DNA of 64,000 nt from Symbiodinium natans. Its lineage: Eukaryota > Sar > Dinophyceae > Suessiales > Symbiodiniaceae. This document shows positions 10,515 through 20,909 of this stretch, piece by piece. The stretch is taken from positions 681,857 through 745,856 of the forward strand of contig CAJNDS010001258.1 in NCBI GenBank assembly GCA_905221605.1, written 5' to 3'. The stretch's first letter is position 1. Every line of letters begins with the position of its first letter. Position numbers and translations under genes: made by a program. The notes beneath the pieces were generated by a model that ran no database searches, was not told the origin of the DNA, and worked only from the letters and a program-made list of their open reading frames with translations.

Positions 10515-10601
10515 GGTGCGTGGAAAGTGCTGTCTGAGAGTTCAAAGGATATCGGGGATGACACACTCCGCCCGCTTTTCTCTTCAAACCATCAACCTTG
10601 A
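10515..10601 (+). CDS. Exon-like island, possible 3' end
   Basis: The frame reads GAWKVLSESSKDIGDDTLRP and closes with TGA. No clear acceptor. Confidence 0.3.
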   Translation, partial: GAWKVLSESSKDIGDDTLRPLFSSNHQP

Positions 10602-10942
10602 ACCCCTAAACCCTAAATCCAAACCTTAAACCCGAAACCCAAACCTTGAGCCCTAAACCCTAAGCCCTAAACCCTAAACCTTAAACCCTAAACCCTGAAC
10701 CCGAGCAACCCTACAAACCCTTGGCCTGGTGGTCTCCAGGCGTTCGAGCCGGCATCCTTGCATCTAAGACTACTGCCAATGCGCAAAGTAGTACTTGTGA
10801 TCGTACGGTACTAATGATATGAACAGTACGAATAGTAAGAATACGGACACCAACTATAGTGATGAGAATCATCATAGTCAGAAGAGTCTGAATAACACTA
10901 GCCGCCACCAAAGCCCATCACGTCCCGAACCCTCCTTCCCAG

Positions 10943-11041
10943 GAAGAGATTCTGGACAAGCTGGCTTCCGCCACTGAAGACAATGATTCGGGGCTTGTAG
11001 ATCTTCACCACGAGGCGGGCCCCTCGCAGACTAGCAGCATA
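10943..11041 (+). CDS. Exon-like island
   Basis: CCCTCCTTCCCAG, an excellent acceptor, precedes 99 bases open as EEILDKLASATEDNDSGLVD and onward. Acidic, helix-like. Confidence 0.42.
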
Positions 11042-11164
11042 GGCCCAAAAAAACTCCAAAGCCCCAAAATATCCTGAAGCCGAAAATCACCAAACCTTCC
11101 AAGATCCCGTGTCCGAGAACCCGAAACAACGATATCGCTCAGTTCGAGCCTCGGGGTACGATCA

Positions 11165-11600
11165 TTCTCATCATGATAATAGGGTTTATAGGGTTTATAA
11201 GGTTTAAAGGGTTGTTGTTGCTCCAGTTGCCATCGCTACTTTCGTCCGTTATTTGCATTTGCATTACTATCATGAGCGGTCTTGCTGTTCTTACTGTTGT
11301 TGGTTGAAGTACGGGTATTACAAATCTTAGGACTAGTACTATATAGCATTGTGCAATTTTTTAATTAGTATGATTTCGAGGTGTACCATTATGACTCGTA
11401 TGACGATTTTCCCACTATTAATGCTACTCTTATTGTTACTTTTGTTTTTGCGATTGTGCCTAGTAGTACTAGCATTGCAAGCACTGCTCGAATTACGATT
11501 ATTACTACAATTACTGCTATTTCTTTTTCGCTAGAATTACCTTAACTTCTACTAGCATTCCTGTTATTTTCTTGGCCTTTCCCTAATCGTCCTTAACAAG
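11165..11600. other. AT-rich low-complexity stretch
   Basis: Degenerate trinucleotide-like TTA/CTA/ATT runs, very different from the GC-rich surroundings. ORFs here encode only leucine runs and I reject them. A similar patch lies at about 10780-10900. Confidence 0.7.
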
Positions 11601-11672
11601 GGCTTTTTGTACCCCCCATCCCCCCAATACTAACCCGATTAAGGACTGTTAGTGTAAGGAGGAACATCCCTA
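11585..11672. mobile_element. Element A, left arm decayed
   Basis: The right arm AAGGACTGTTAGTGTAAGG and GGAACATCCC is intact; of the left arm only CGTCCTTAACAAGGG remains. Confidence 0.7.
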
Positions 11673-11691
11673 AACCCCAAACCCCAGAAAA

Positions 11692-11817
11692 GCGTTACCG
11701 ATATTGTTACAGCATGTTGGTTCAGAGGTGCTGCTCGATACACAAGGTGTGGTGTTGCTTGGCGGCCAAAAAACTTCCCCCCTTGTGGTTCCAGCACTCG
11801 TTGTACAAGCCCTCTGA
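11692..11817 (+). CDS. Exon-like island with stop
   Basis: Open for 41 codons (ALPILLQHVGSEVLLDTQGV and onward, valine/leucine-rich) and closed by TGA. Directly follows element A. It could be a last exon of a beta-rich domain; no family recognised. Confidence 0.38.
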   Translation, partial: ALPILLQHVGSEVLLDTQGVVLLGGQKTSPLVVPALVVQAL

Positions 11818-12189
11818 GCCTTCTTTTTAGGGTTTAGGGTTTATAGGGTTTACAGGGTTTGGGGCTTGGGTTCAGATTTTAGGGTTGAGGGTTTAGAGGC
11901 TTTCCGAGAGCACTCCTCAACAGCCTCCAGGGTGTAGGATTTTTAGGGTCGCCGCTTTCGTGAAACCACCTGCTAAGGCAGAACTGGTTTAGGAGTTTGG
12001 GCTTTGGGGTTTGGGGTTTAAGGTTTAGGGTTTAGAGCTTAGGGCTGGAAGGCCCTTGAGAGTTGTCAGTCGGTAGCCGGAGTCAGGGGCATCCGTTCCT
12101 ACTTTGCCGGCCGAAATCAGAGGTGGCTAAGGGAATCCTAGTAATTCTCAACAGCAAACATTCCTAGATCTCGATTCAGCATTTAAACC

Positions 12190-12254
12190 TTGGGATGTTC
12201 CCCTTTACACTGGCAGTCCTTAAACGGGCGGTTAGTATAAGGGGGAACATCCTA
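12190..12254. mobile_element. Element A, internally deleted copy
   Basis: Both ends (TGGGATGTTCCCC and GGGGGAACATCC) are present but the centre is missing, leaving about 65 bp. Confidence 0.8.
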
Positions 12255-12284
12255 ATTTAAACCCTAAACCCAGCACAATTCAAG

Positions 12285-12362
12285 AGGGGTTTACGAAAAT
12301 AAGGGGACCCCTATAGCAGAACCCCCAATTAGTAGGATCCCCGTATAGAAAGGTCCCTAAAC
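12285..12362. mobile_element. Element D copy
   Basis: GGGTTTACGAAAATAAGGGG at the left, AGTAGGATCCCCGTAT in the core. Confidence 0.65.
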
Positions 12363-12383
12363 CCCAAACCCTAAACCCAAAAC

Positions 12384-12530
12384 CGCTAGGTTAGTTGGAG
12401 AAGTAAGACCCTAAACCCTAAACTTTACAGAGCTGGGGTCTTGGAGAAGTACCCTAAACCCTAAACCCTAAACCCTAAACCCTACACCCTAAACCCTAAA
12501 CCCGAAACCCCTGGGTTACTTGGAGAAGTA
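12384..12530 (+). repeat. Triplicated 20-mer separated by CCCTAAA arrays
   Basis: CTAGGTTAGTTGGAGAAGTA (12384), a diverged CTGGGGTCTTGGAGAAGTA (12432) and CTGGGTTACTTGGAGAAGTA (12510) alternate with CCCTAAA arrays. Confidence 0.8.
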
Positions 12531-12546
12531 GGAAGTTTCAAGGAAG

Positions 12547-12634
12547 GGCCACCTCCACTTCATCGCCGGGCTCCAAGCACTGAGCTCCGCACTTCGCGAT
12601 CGCGAGCACGTCCGCCCCTGGGCTGACGGTGGAA
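12547..12634 (+). CDS. Exon-like island
   Basis: The frame reads GHLHFIAGLQALSSALRDRE, GC-rich in third positions, and ends as a TTTAGGG array starts. No family recognised. Confidence 0.38.
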
Positions 12635-12830
12635 GGGTTTAGGGTTTAGGGTTTGGGGTTTAGGGTTTAGGGTTTAGGGTTTGGGGTTTGGGGTCTAGGG
12701 TTTAGGGTTTAGGGTTTAGGTTTCTGGGGTTTCTGGGGTTTCTGGGGTTTCTGGGGTTTCTGGGGTTTCTGTGGTTTCTGGGGTTTCTGGGGTTTCTGGG
12801 GTTTGGGGAGTTTTGGGGACTTAGCAGGAT
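12635..12830 (+). repeat. TTTAGGG array passing into TTTCTGGGG nonamers
   Basis: Heptamers (12635-12717) followed by about ten copies of GGGTTTCTG. The sequence on to about 13120 is G/T-rich and degenerate, with no gene seen. Confidence 0.95.
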
Positions 12831-13129
12831 TTGGGTTTCTGTTCTTTGAGGTTTTTGTTGTCGTAGCAGGTTTTGGGGTGTATAGTGGTTGTGGTTTAGG
12901 GTTTTAGTGGGCTTAGGGGGGGCTTTTGGGGTTTGGTGATTCTGATTTAGGGTTTCGGGGATGTATGAGTTTTAGTTTGGTTTGTTGTTTTGTTTTTGTT
13001 TGGGTGTTTTAGGGTTCAAGGTGTAGTGTTGGAGGGGTCAGGATTGCGGGCTTCTTTGTTTGGAGGTTTAATTGGGAGACTTCGACTTCGGAGTTTTTGG
13101 GTTTTAAGGGTTTAGAAATGATCTAGAGC

Positions 13130-13262
13130 TGTCAATATGGTTCCTTACCCCCTTTAAAGGGTTCAGATGTGTGGCCCTTGGGTTGTGTAGGGTAAAAAGG
13201 GGTATGTCAAGGCTCCCCTTTTTAACGGCCCATATTACGCGATCATGTAACTACCCTGAGAA
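13130..13262. mobile_element. Element C copy
   Basis: CAATATGGTTCCTTACCCCC, the core GGCCCTTGGGTTGTGTAGGG and the right end CATGTAACTACCCTGAG match the family. The frame through it is not a gene. Confidence 0.75.
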
Positions 13263-13513
13263 ATCCATGTGTTTTCGGAGGCCGGGCTGTTTCAGGGGCT
13301 TCGTAGGAGGGTTTTCGGGTTGTAGCGTCTCTTGGGATGTCACATCGCAAGTGGACTGACCGAATCAGAAAGAAGAACTGACCCGGGTTTAGGGTGTCAG
13401 GGTTTAAGGGTTAAGGTTTTGGGGATTCAAGGGTTTAGGGGTAAAAAGGGCTTAGGTTTATGGTTTAGGGTTCAGGTGTTAGGACTTAGGGTTAGGGTCT
13501 AGCGTTTCCTTAG

Positions 13514-13574
13514 AGAGAACTCAGAAACTAAGTATCGGAAACTGCCTTTGCCGTGGTTCCCGTCGTATGAACCT
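13514..13574 (+). CDS. Exon-like island
   Basis: GTTTCCTTAG precedes a frame containing NSETKYRKLPLPWFPSYEP; a GTAGCT donor-like site follows. Confidence 0.35.
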
Positions 13575-13965
13575 GTAGCTTCTTTTTAGGGTTTGGGGCC
13601 AAAAACTGAACATTCAGGTTCAGGGTTCAGGGTTCAGGGTGGGGGGGGAGGGGGGGAGGTCAAGCAAAGGGGTTTTCTGGCCTCCTGGTTAGTTGTTTAG
13701 TTAGTTAGTTAGTTAATTAGTTTATGGACACCATCCAACAGGGTTAAACCGGTTAAACCTCATAACCCTAAACCCTGAACCCTGAGCCCTAAACCCTGGG
13801 GGACGCTAACAGCGGTTTAGGGTTTAGGGTTTTAGGTTTAGGGTTTAGGGTTCATGCGCATGCTTGACCAAAAACCTTCTGGTTACTGTAATTCGGGAGT
13901 CGGGGAGTTGGAATCGCATAAGACTTACCCTAAACCCTAAACCCTAAACCCTAAACCCTTTGTTC

Positions 13966-14061
13966 ATGAGCTTGGCTGGCGGCTCTCTTGCAAGGATGCA
14001 TGGCCGCGGAATCCGTGATGGAGATGTTTTCCGTCAAGTGTTTCTGCACCCCGTGGTTTAA
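13966..14061 (+). CDS. Small ORF or exon
   Basis: ATG opens a 31-codon frame (MSLAGGSLARMHGRGIRDGD and onward) closed by TAA. A donor-like GTGGTT also lies near the end. Confidence 0.33.
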   Translation: MSLAGGSLARMHGRGIRDGDVFRQVFLHPVV

Positions 14062-14151
14062 GGGTTTAGGGTTTAGAGTCTAGGGTCTAGGGTTTAGAGT
14101 TTAGATTAGGGTTTGGGGTTCAGGGTTTAGGATTTAGGCTCCAGTTGAAGG

Positions 14152-14355
14152 TTGGGTTTTCCTGTCACTTCCTGGTTTCGCGGTAAGGTTCTCCAATCGT
14201 ATAGCTCAGCGTGCACAACAACTTCAAGCCTAAATGAAGAATTTGGTGCAAGCATCGCCGTCCGTGCGCGAAGTGATACTAGCTTGCTCTTCAAAGTGCG
14301 TCCAATCTTGGCAATTCTTCACACGCACACACACACACACATAGGCGCACGTTAA
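14152..14355 (+). CDS. Ambiguous coding island
   Basis: A frame containing EEFGASIAVRARSDTSLLFK runs into an (AC)n microsatellite at 14321-14341. Other plus frames (14372-14530) and a minus frame are open as well, so strand and frame are unsettled. Confidence 0.28.
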   Translation: MGFPVTSWFRGKVLQSYSSACTTTSSLNEEFGASIAVRARSDTSLLFKVRPILAILHTHTHTHIGAR

Positions 14356-14957
14356 TTGTCTCGAACTGATTTTGACGGACCATCGACAGGGCTGCATCTT
14401 CATGCACTGCTCGGATACAATCATCATCAGCCTGTCTGTCAAGAATACACGGAACGGACTGCATGTCAGCAACACAGGCAGTGACATAATACAGGACTTG
14501 CCGGAACCGAGCCCAAAACTCCAACCCCAAATTTTCAGTCCCAAAACCAGCTGGGTTCAGGGTTTCGGGTTTAGGGTTTAGGGTTGAATTTCTGGTTTAG
14601 GAACCCACACCCTAAACCCAAGTTCCCACGATTGCGGGAGCTTGCCATCGCAGGTACCATTTTCGCTGTGCTCCTGTCTGACTGCGGGAAGCCTACCCGC
14701 ACTTAGTGCTGGGAGATTTTCAGAGTGTAGGGTTTAGGCTTTGCACTCTAGACCCTACACCCGAAAACCCTAAACCCTAAATACCCCTTCCGTTTACAAG
14801 TTCAGGGCCAATACTTCAGAACCTTGTCGAGGAGGTCAGGGACCATATTCAGAGCCCATGAAACTACCCTAACCCTAAACCCTAGACCCGAAACCCTAAA
14901 CTAAACCCTAAACCCTACCATACAAAGGGCCCATGCAACCACCCTTTTGGAAATCAG

Positions 14958-15036
14958 GACTCGGGTGCTGGCGCTGCTGCTGAAGGAAGTGTCCCAAGAG
15001 CTCACGGAAGAGGTCAACCAGGCGCAAAGCCGGCCA
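14958..15036 (+). CDS. Exon-like island, helical
   Basis: GGAAATCAG precedes a frame reading TRVLALLLKEVSQELTEEVN, an amphipathic helix pattern. Confidence 0.36.
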
Positions 15037-15077
15037 GGGTCTAGGGACTACGGTCGATAGGGTGTAGGGTTTAGGGT

Positions 15078-15110
<33 letters not shown>

Positions 15111-15570
15111 TAGGGATTAGAGTTTAAGGGTGTAGGGTTTGCGGCTTAGGGTTTAGGGTTTGGGGTTTATTTATTTAGGGTTTCGGCCTAAGGCTCTGGG
15201 GACTCTGAGTTAAGGGATTCTTTGCCTGCTATCTAGGGTTGCTTGGCTATCTTGAGCCTAACGGTCTGGTTCATGTAGGGTTTAGGGTTTAGGGTTTAGG
15301 GTTTAGGGTTTAGGGTTTAGGGTTTAGGGTTTAGGGTTTAGGGTAGGACTTATGTTTTCCAGGACTCGGGGGGCCTTAGAAGTACAGGTCTAATTGGGGT
15401 TCTAAGTGCACATGAACCCTGGGCCCTAAACCCTAAACCCTAAACCATGCTATAAGTGCCCATTGCCAGGGGGGAGGGGTACTTGGGGCTTGCCCATTTT
15501 TGCCAGGCAAGACTTAAGCCACGGCATCGGATACTCCCGGCAGGAACGAACCGGCCCCCAACCCAAAATG

Positions 15571-15672
15571 GAGGTTTACGAAAACAAGGGGCCCCTTTCT
15601 ATAAACCCGCAAACAGTGAGATTCCCTTATAAGAAGGACCCCAATGAAGCATCCCTAATTTCGGAAACCTTC
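15571..15672. mobile_element. Element D copy
   Basis: GGTTTACGAAAACAAGGGG at the left and CTAATTTCGGAAACC at the right. Confidence 0.7.
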
Positions 15673-15951
15673 GGAATGTTGGCCCTTCAAAGAAGCCTAT
15701 TTTGTTGGTGGCCCTATGTCGGGTTCAGGGATTTAGACCTGAGGTGGTGTTGAGATACCCATAAACCGTGAGCCCTTAAGCACTAAACCCTAAGCGCTAT
15801 AGGCCCTAAACCCTGAACCCTAAACCCTAAACCCTATCTGAAGACCTGGCCACAACCCCTTCGACTCCAGCCCGCGCCAGGCCTTAGCACTCTTCGTGCA
15901 GTGTGCCTTGGCCGGTTGAGGATTTGGGGTTTCGGGTTGAGGGTGTAGGGT

Positions 15952-16050
15952 TTGGGATGTTTCCCCTTATCAGTCCTTAATGGGGATTATCGTAGCCCCT
16001 ATTTGTAGTAGCCCTTATTAAGGACTGCTAGAAAAAGGGGAACATCCCAG
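15952..16050. mobile_element. Element A copy
   Basis: TGGGATGTTTCCCCTTAT at the left, GGGGAACATCCCA at the right, inner arms present. Confidence 0.85.
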
Positions 16051-16092
16051 GGTTTAGGGCTTGGGGCTTTTGGTTCCGGGTTTAGGGGTGAG

Positions 16093-16185
16093 GCAGGGCA
16101 CCCCAATTATAACTGTACTCATAAGCCCCCTAAGTCCCCTTGTAACCTATGAGTGGGGTTATCCGTGGCCAAGAGCCTAAGTACG
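16093..16185. mobile_element. Element B, degenerate copy
   Basis: CCCCAATTATAACTGTACTC and AAGCCCCCTAAGTCCCC of the family core are present; the outer ends are decayed. Confidence 0.65.
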
Positions 16186-16340
16186 TTTCACTCAACTTTT
16201 GCCCTTCTGTTTTCGGGCTTGTGTCTTACATTCTCAGTCTCAGGAAAGCCACAGTCCCTGGATTTGGTAGCTGGTTACGGTTTAAGATTTAGGGTTTAGG
16301 GTTTAGGGTTTAGGGTGTGAAAGCAAAGGGTCAGAAATCA

Positions 16341-16345
<5 letters not shown>

Positions 16346-16373
<28 letters not shown>
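16346..16373 (+). repeat. C homopolymer tract
   Basis: About 28 C residues immediately upstream of the island at 16385, placed like a poly-pyrimidine tract. Confidence 0.9.
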
Positions 16374-16375
<2 letters not shown>

Positions 16376-16384
16376 CGCCGTCAG

Positions 16385-16432
16385 AATACCTTCACGAGAC
16401 TGGAAACGACCTTGGAAGGCTTTGCAGCTCTT
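16385..16432 (+). CDS. Exon-like island with both splice borders
   Basis: The C tract and GTCAG precede 48 bases reading NTFTRLETTLEGFAAL, followed directly by GTAAGC. Both borders are canonical and the length is a whole number of codons. Confidence 0.45.
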
Positions 16433-17039
16433 GTAAGCCCCTGTAAGCCCCTAAAGGGCACCCCTTCTGTATAATCCTAGGTTAGTCTAGGTGTTAGGGT
16501 CGAATTGGGGTTATTATAGGGCTTATTTAGTGTGAAATGGTACCATTCTAGCTGAACTGAAATTGCTCGCGTTGGTGTCCATGGATGGCTTTTCAGAAGC
16601 CCACGAGGCGTTGTCTACGCCACTCTCGCTGTGCTCATTGTGCCGCCCTTGCAGCCTCTTTGATTGTACTTGGCGAGAGGGTTTAGGGTTTAGGGTTTAG
16701 GGTTTAGGGTTTAGGGTTTAGGGTTTAGGGTTTAGGGTTTAGGACTATTAGGGTCTAGGGTTTAGGGTTTAAGGGTTTAGGGTTTAGGGTTCAGTGTCTA
16801 GCAATATCCTGAACCCTAAACCCTGACCCGCACCCCAGAATACAGCAGTGGGAACCTTTTTGGGTTTAGGGCATAGAGTTTGCGTTTGGGATGTCTTTCC
16901 TCAGTTAATGGCAACCTTCGGCCCTAAACTTAGAGGGTTTTGAAGGGAGGGGGCTCAAGAGGGTTTAGGGATTTAGGGTTTAGAGTTTAGGTTTAGGGTT
17001 TAGGGTTTAGGGCTCAGGGTGTAACTCAAGGTTCTGTCA

Positions 17040-17413
17040 GGGTGTAAGTCAAGGTTCCCAAATGCTCCCCACTACTCCCGAAGGCTCCCTAAGCTGTTTT
17101 ACGGTTTCCTGGGTACGTCCCCCCCACCCCTGCACGGACCCCGCCTCACTTGAGGACCCTAGAGTAAACCGTGTGGGAGATGAGGGGGTTCTTAGAGACT
17201 CGCACCGCTTAGGTTCTATATGGCCAAGAGAGACACTTTTGGCATCTACACTCGCCTACACGCTGCCATCGCCCTCTTCACAAAGGGCCCCCCTGGCTGC
17301 GACAGTGAGTAGGAATGAGGGAATGAGGTAATTACCCTACACTCCCCCCTTTAAGGAATGAATACATATATATGATTCGGCCCCGGCGGGCCCCCCCCCC
17401 TACCCCCCCCCCC

Positions 17414-17459
<46 letters not shown>

Positions 17460-17460
17460 A
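17040..17460. repeat. Repeat-rich stretch with long C tracts
   Basis: Starts with a repeat also seen at 42538-42620 and 59346-59425 (CCCCACTACTCCC, AGGCTCCCTAAG). An 89-codon frame at 17062-17331 overlaps it and is not called. C tracts dominate 17391-17471. No gene. Confidence 0.75.
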
Positions 17461-17885
17461 CCCCCCCCCCCCTGTGGTGTGGTTGGGGGTTGGTTTTAGG
17501 GTTTTAGGGTTTAGGGTTTAGGGTTTAGGGTTTTAGGGTTTTAGGGTTTTAGGGTTTAGGGTTTAGGGTTTAGGGTTTAGGGTTTTAGGGTTTAGGGTTT
17601 AGGGTTTAGGGTTTAGGGTTTAGGGTTTAGGGTTTAGGGTTTAGGGTTTAGGGTTTAGGGTTTTCCCCGCGGATGGGGTACTAAGATGATCCCCCCCCCC
17701 TGTGGTGTGGTTGGGGGTTGGTTTTAGGGTTAGGGTTTAGGGTTCAGGGTTTTAGGGTTTAGGGTTTAAGGTTTAAGACTTAAGGTTTAGGGTTTAGGGT
17801 TAGGGTTTAGGTTTTAGGGTTTAGGGTTTAGGGTTTAGGGTTTAGGGGTTTAGGGTTTAGGGTTTAGGGTTTAGGGTTTAGGGAC
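17458..17885 (+). repeat. Duplicated TTTAGGG block with shared leader
   Basis: A leader of about 40 bp (CCCTGTGGTGTGGTTGGGGG and TTGGTTTTAGGG) occurs at about 17461 and 17691, each followed by a long TTTAGGG array. Confidence 0.9.
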
Positions 17886-18247
17886 CGTAGAGTAGACTTG
17901 GGGGGGGGGATACCATGGGGGGGGGGGGGGGGCCCAGGACGCTCGACGCTGAACCATATATATATATATATATATATAGATATAGGGTACCTTATTCCCC
18001 CCATTCCCTACTAAGAACCAGGGCGCCAGGGTGTAGAGATGAAGGGAGTGGGGTTTCTGTCCGGTGTAGTGGTTCTGGTTTAGGGTTTTGGTTTGAAGGC
18101 TTTCTGGGGTTGATTGCTCTAACCCCTGCGTGACCCTGGAAACCTCCTAAACCTGAAGCCCGAAGCTTGTAAACTCTAAACTTACACTTTTCCAAACCCA
18201 CCAGTAACCGCAAAACGCTGTAATGTTCGGTTTGGTCGATACAGGCT

Positions 18248-18323
18248 TCCGGGGCAGAAAGGGTTGATGACTTCCGGTTCTCCCCAAAGGGCTCATCGGG
18301 TTTGGGGCCCATGAGCATTCTAG
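18248..18323 (+). CDS. Exon-like island
   Basis: GGTCGATACAG precedes a frame reading ASGAERVDDFRFSPKGSSGL. A minus-strand frame also covers it. Confidence 0.35.
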
Positions 18324-18451
18324 GGGGTATAGTTGGGTTTAGGGTTTTGGGTTTTGGGTTTTGGGTTTAGGGTTTAGGGTTTAGGGTTTAGGGTATAGGT
18401 TTTAGGGTTTAGGCTTTAGGGTTTCAGACATCCTGCTGTCAGGATATTTAA

Positions 18452-18637
18452 CGATATCCTGTTGTAGAACCGCATGCGTCCAGCGAGGGCAAGGAGGTTC
18501 ACGCAGCAGCAGATAAGCAGATTGACCTGGCCGGCAGAGTTTGGACAATCTGTGGCCTTTCCTGTGCCACGAACTTAGGGGTCCGAGAAACGCCGGCTTT
18601 TTGCAAATGCCTGCAAAACACTGAGGCCTACCCATGA
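18452..18637 (+). CDS. Coding island, about 60 codons
   Basis: Open from a TAA at 18449 to a TGA at 18635, containing VVEPHASSEGKEVHAAADK and then a cysteine-bearing part (TICGLSCATN). No ATG. The minus strand is open too but reads less protein-like. Confidence 0.38.
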   Translation, partial: RYPVVEPHASSEGKEVHAAADKQIDLAGRVWTICGLSCATNLGVRETPAFCKCLQNTEAYP

Positions 18638-18692
18638 TCCTGGCATGGAGCATGAAAGACGTCTTGGAGAAGCTCGGCATGCCCCCGAAGGC
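18626..18692 (+). CDS. Exon-like island ending at a canonical donor
   Basis: The frame reads MILAWSMKDVLEKLGMPPK and stops at GTAAGG (18693). It overlaps the end of the previous island in another frame, so one of the two may be wrong or a frameshift joins them. Confidence 0.4.
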
Positions 18693-19175
18693 GTAAGGTT
18701 GCAGGAGTTGGGTATGTTTACGGGTGCTGCTGTGTACCCCAAATCCTAAACTTGGTTTTTTGGGGAGGGACCGGGGAGGGGAGGGGAGGCAGGGGAGGAA
18801 GCCCGTTAAACCCGAAAACCCGTGTCCCGCGTTTGTGCGGATGTGTTGATCTTGACCTGGATGTTTGGTGCTTAGGAAAGAGACTTGGGGGGGAGACGTG
18901 GGAGTCTGTTGCCCCGCGATGTTTCAGGGTTTAGGGTAGAGGGACTTCGCCTAAACCCCAGAATCTTAAACCCTTAAACTTAAACTCCAACCCTAAACCC
19001 TAACCCCCAAGCCCTAAACCCTAAACCCCGATCTGAAGCTTGAAGGATTTGGGAGGGGAACGAGGTTGTCGGGGATTCTCCGGGCTGACCCTGAACCCTA
19101 AGCCCCTTGCTGATTCTCAGGATATTTGGGAAGCTAGCGTAGCAGGGAATTGATGGTGTTTCGTGGCGTAGAGGC

Positions 19176-19367
19176 TTAGGGATATGAGGGTATGATGTTC
19201 AGATTGTCAGCATGCAGAGGACACTCTTGCAGCTCACCAACGGCGTCTTCTGGGATGAGTGTGTGTTCACCGCGGTGCCACTTGGGTTGCATATTCGCGC
19301 TTAACCCCTGAATGGTCACTTCTCTGGAATACGGTCTCTTCTGCGCACCTTTATTGTAAGGCGGCAC
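19176..19367 (-). CDS. Probable last exon on the minus strand
   Basis: 63 codons, polar, containing GLSANMQPKWHRGEHTLIPE and closed by TAA. With 19790-19868 and 19925-20033 it could form one minus-strand gene. A plus-strand alternative (QRTLLQLTNGVFWDECVF) also exists. Confidence 0.4.
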   Translation of the reverse strand: MPPYNKGAQKRPYSREVTIQGLSANMQPKWHRGEHTLIPEDAVGELQECPLHADNLNIIPSYP

Positions 19368-19789
19368 CTCTTACTTAGGGTACCCCAAAAAGGGTTCATA
19401 ATTTATGTAGAGAACTGACCAATTTTTCAGGTCACAGTCGCTGATTAGAGTCCTAAACCCTGATACCCTGAACCACCACAGCCTACAGCCTCAAGCCCTC
19501 AACCCCTAAAACCCCTAATTAAGCGATTCATGGGTTAAGGGCCCAGGGTTTATGGCTTTGTGGTATTGCTTCCGACAACGCGAGTACTGTAATACAGCAC
19601 CACGGGCCGTAGCCACATAAGTATCTTAACCCCAGCCCCACAAATGTGACAACAGACCATGCCGTCGAGAGCAGCTGCCGGACTTAGTTGCGCGCGCGCG
19701 CACGCGCGCATGAGCAGCAGTGATGCTGGCCTGGCGCTTTCCGCAACGATGTTGATTTTGGGGCTCGCTGTCTTCTACTGGGCTGCCTG

Positions 19790-19868
19790 AGACAGCGGGT
19801 TGCCGACGAGGCGGACTGGGTCACGGAACAAGCGCTCGGCTTCGTCCTTCACGTCGACTTCCTCAGAG
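19790..19868 (-). CDS. Exon-like island, minus strand
   Basis: CTCTGAG precedes, on the minus strand, a frame reading EVDVKDEAERLFRDPVRLVG. The plus strand is also open here (DEADWVTEQALGFV), so strand rests on agreement with its neighbours. Confidence 0.35.
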
Positions 19869-19924
19869 CTTAAGAGACCCGACCCTAAACCCTAAACCTT
19901 AATTCCTGAACCCTAAACCGGATG

Positions 19925-20033
19925 CTTTGCAGTGGCCGGACACTACACGACCTTGCAGTCGCAGTCAGCAGCACGCCCAGGGACTTCTGCTTCTGAGCTG
20001 CCTCTGCCATCGTGGTTCCCTTGGACGCCCCAG
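19925..20033 (-). CDS. Exon-like island, possible first exon, minus strand
   Basis: Minus-strand frame contains MAEAAQKQKSLGVLLTATA. An ATG lies within, so this could be the 5' end of the gene ending at 19176. Confidence 0.38.
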
Positions 20034-20142
20034 AAAACTGCTTAGATCAGGTTAAGGCCTTTTAGGGCTTTGAGGGTTTCAGGGCTTCTAGGGTTTAGGG
20101 TTTAAGGTGTTCGCCGTTCCAGGACCCCCCTCCTGTTCTCAG

Positions 20143-20221
20143 GCTGATCCTGGCTGTGACAGCCCTGAAGCACCTGCCCCCGGTGGCGCGCGTCCAGACC
20201 CAAGACAAGCATCTGCGGGGC
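20143..20221 (+). CDS. Exon-like island with good acceptor
   Basis: CCTCCTGTTCTCAG, a textbook acceptor, precedes LILAVTALKHLPPVARVQTQ; a GTTTGG donor-like site follows. Confidence 0.43.
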
Positions 20222-20224
20222 GTT

Positions 20225-20412
20225 TGGGACCCTAAACCCTAAACCCTAAACCCTAAACCCTAAAAACCCTCAACCCTCAACCCTCAACCCTAAACCCTAA
20301 ACCCTAAACTTGGCCCTAAACCCTAAACCCTAAACCCTAAACCCTAAACCCTAAACCCTAAACCCTAAACCCTAAACCCTAAACCCTAAACCCTAAACCC
20401 AAATCCCTAACC
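20225..20412 (-). repeat. CCCTAAA array
   Basis: Near-perfect heptamers with a short CCCTCAA block. Confidence 0.95.
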
Positions 20413-20586
20413 CTCGCAGCCCCTGCTGAGGGCTTTCAGGGGTTGGTGGGCTAATCTAAAGCCCTAACACCCCTGGAAGTGTAGCTTTGGAGCTCGAAGC
20501 CTCAAACCCGAACCCAAGCCTAGATGCTGAGCCCTACGTTCTGACCCGGAACCCGATTTTCTGTAACTTGCCGGCCCTTTTGGAAC

Positions 20587-20687
20587 CCAAACCCGAAGAA
20601 ACAGACTACAAGAGACCCCCTTGGAAGAAAAGGTCGCAGCATGACAGCCAGCGCGACATGAAAGCCGGCGCCCGGAAAAAATGGTAG
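20587..20687 (+). CDS. Probable last exon, lysine-rich tail
   Basis: The frame reads EETDYKRPPWKKRSQHDSQR, strongly basic, closed by TAG. Confidence 0.4.
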
Positions 20688-20909
20688 ATGAGCGCTACAA
20701 ACCTAAACCTAACCCTAAACCCTCAATGCCTAAACCCGAGCCCTCAGCTCCCAAACTCTCAGCCCCAAACCCTAAACCCTAAACCCTAAACCCTAAACCC
20801 TAAACCCTAAACCCCTAAACCCTAAACCCTAAACCCTAAAGCCTAAACCCTGAAACGCGCAAACAGAGATTCTGGAGGCCAAGGCTGACTTGACCTCCAG
20901 GCCGCCCAA

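Noticed and set aside
11349-11534. 61-codon leucine-rich ORF
   Set aside because: Lies in an AT-rich degenerate trinucleotide stretch; hydrophobic run is a composition effect.
17062-17331. 89-codon plus ORF
   Set aside because: Its first part is a dispersed repeat also at 42538 and 59346, and no splice or start support was seen; left uncalled.
19600-19730. Alternating GCGCGC run as a regulatory Z-DNA site
   Set aside because: Short (about 20 bp) and without any other promoter signal; noted only as simple sequence.
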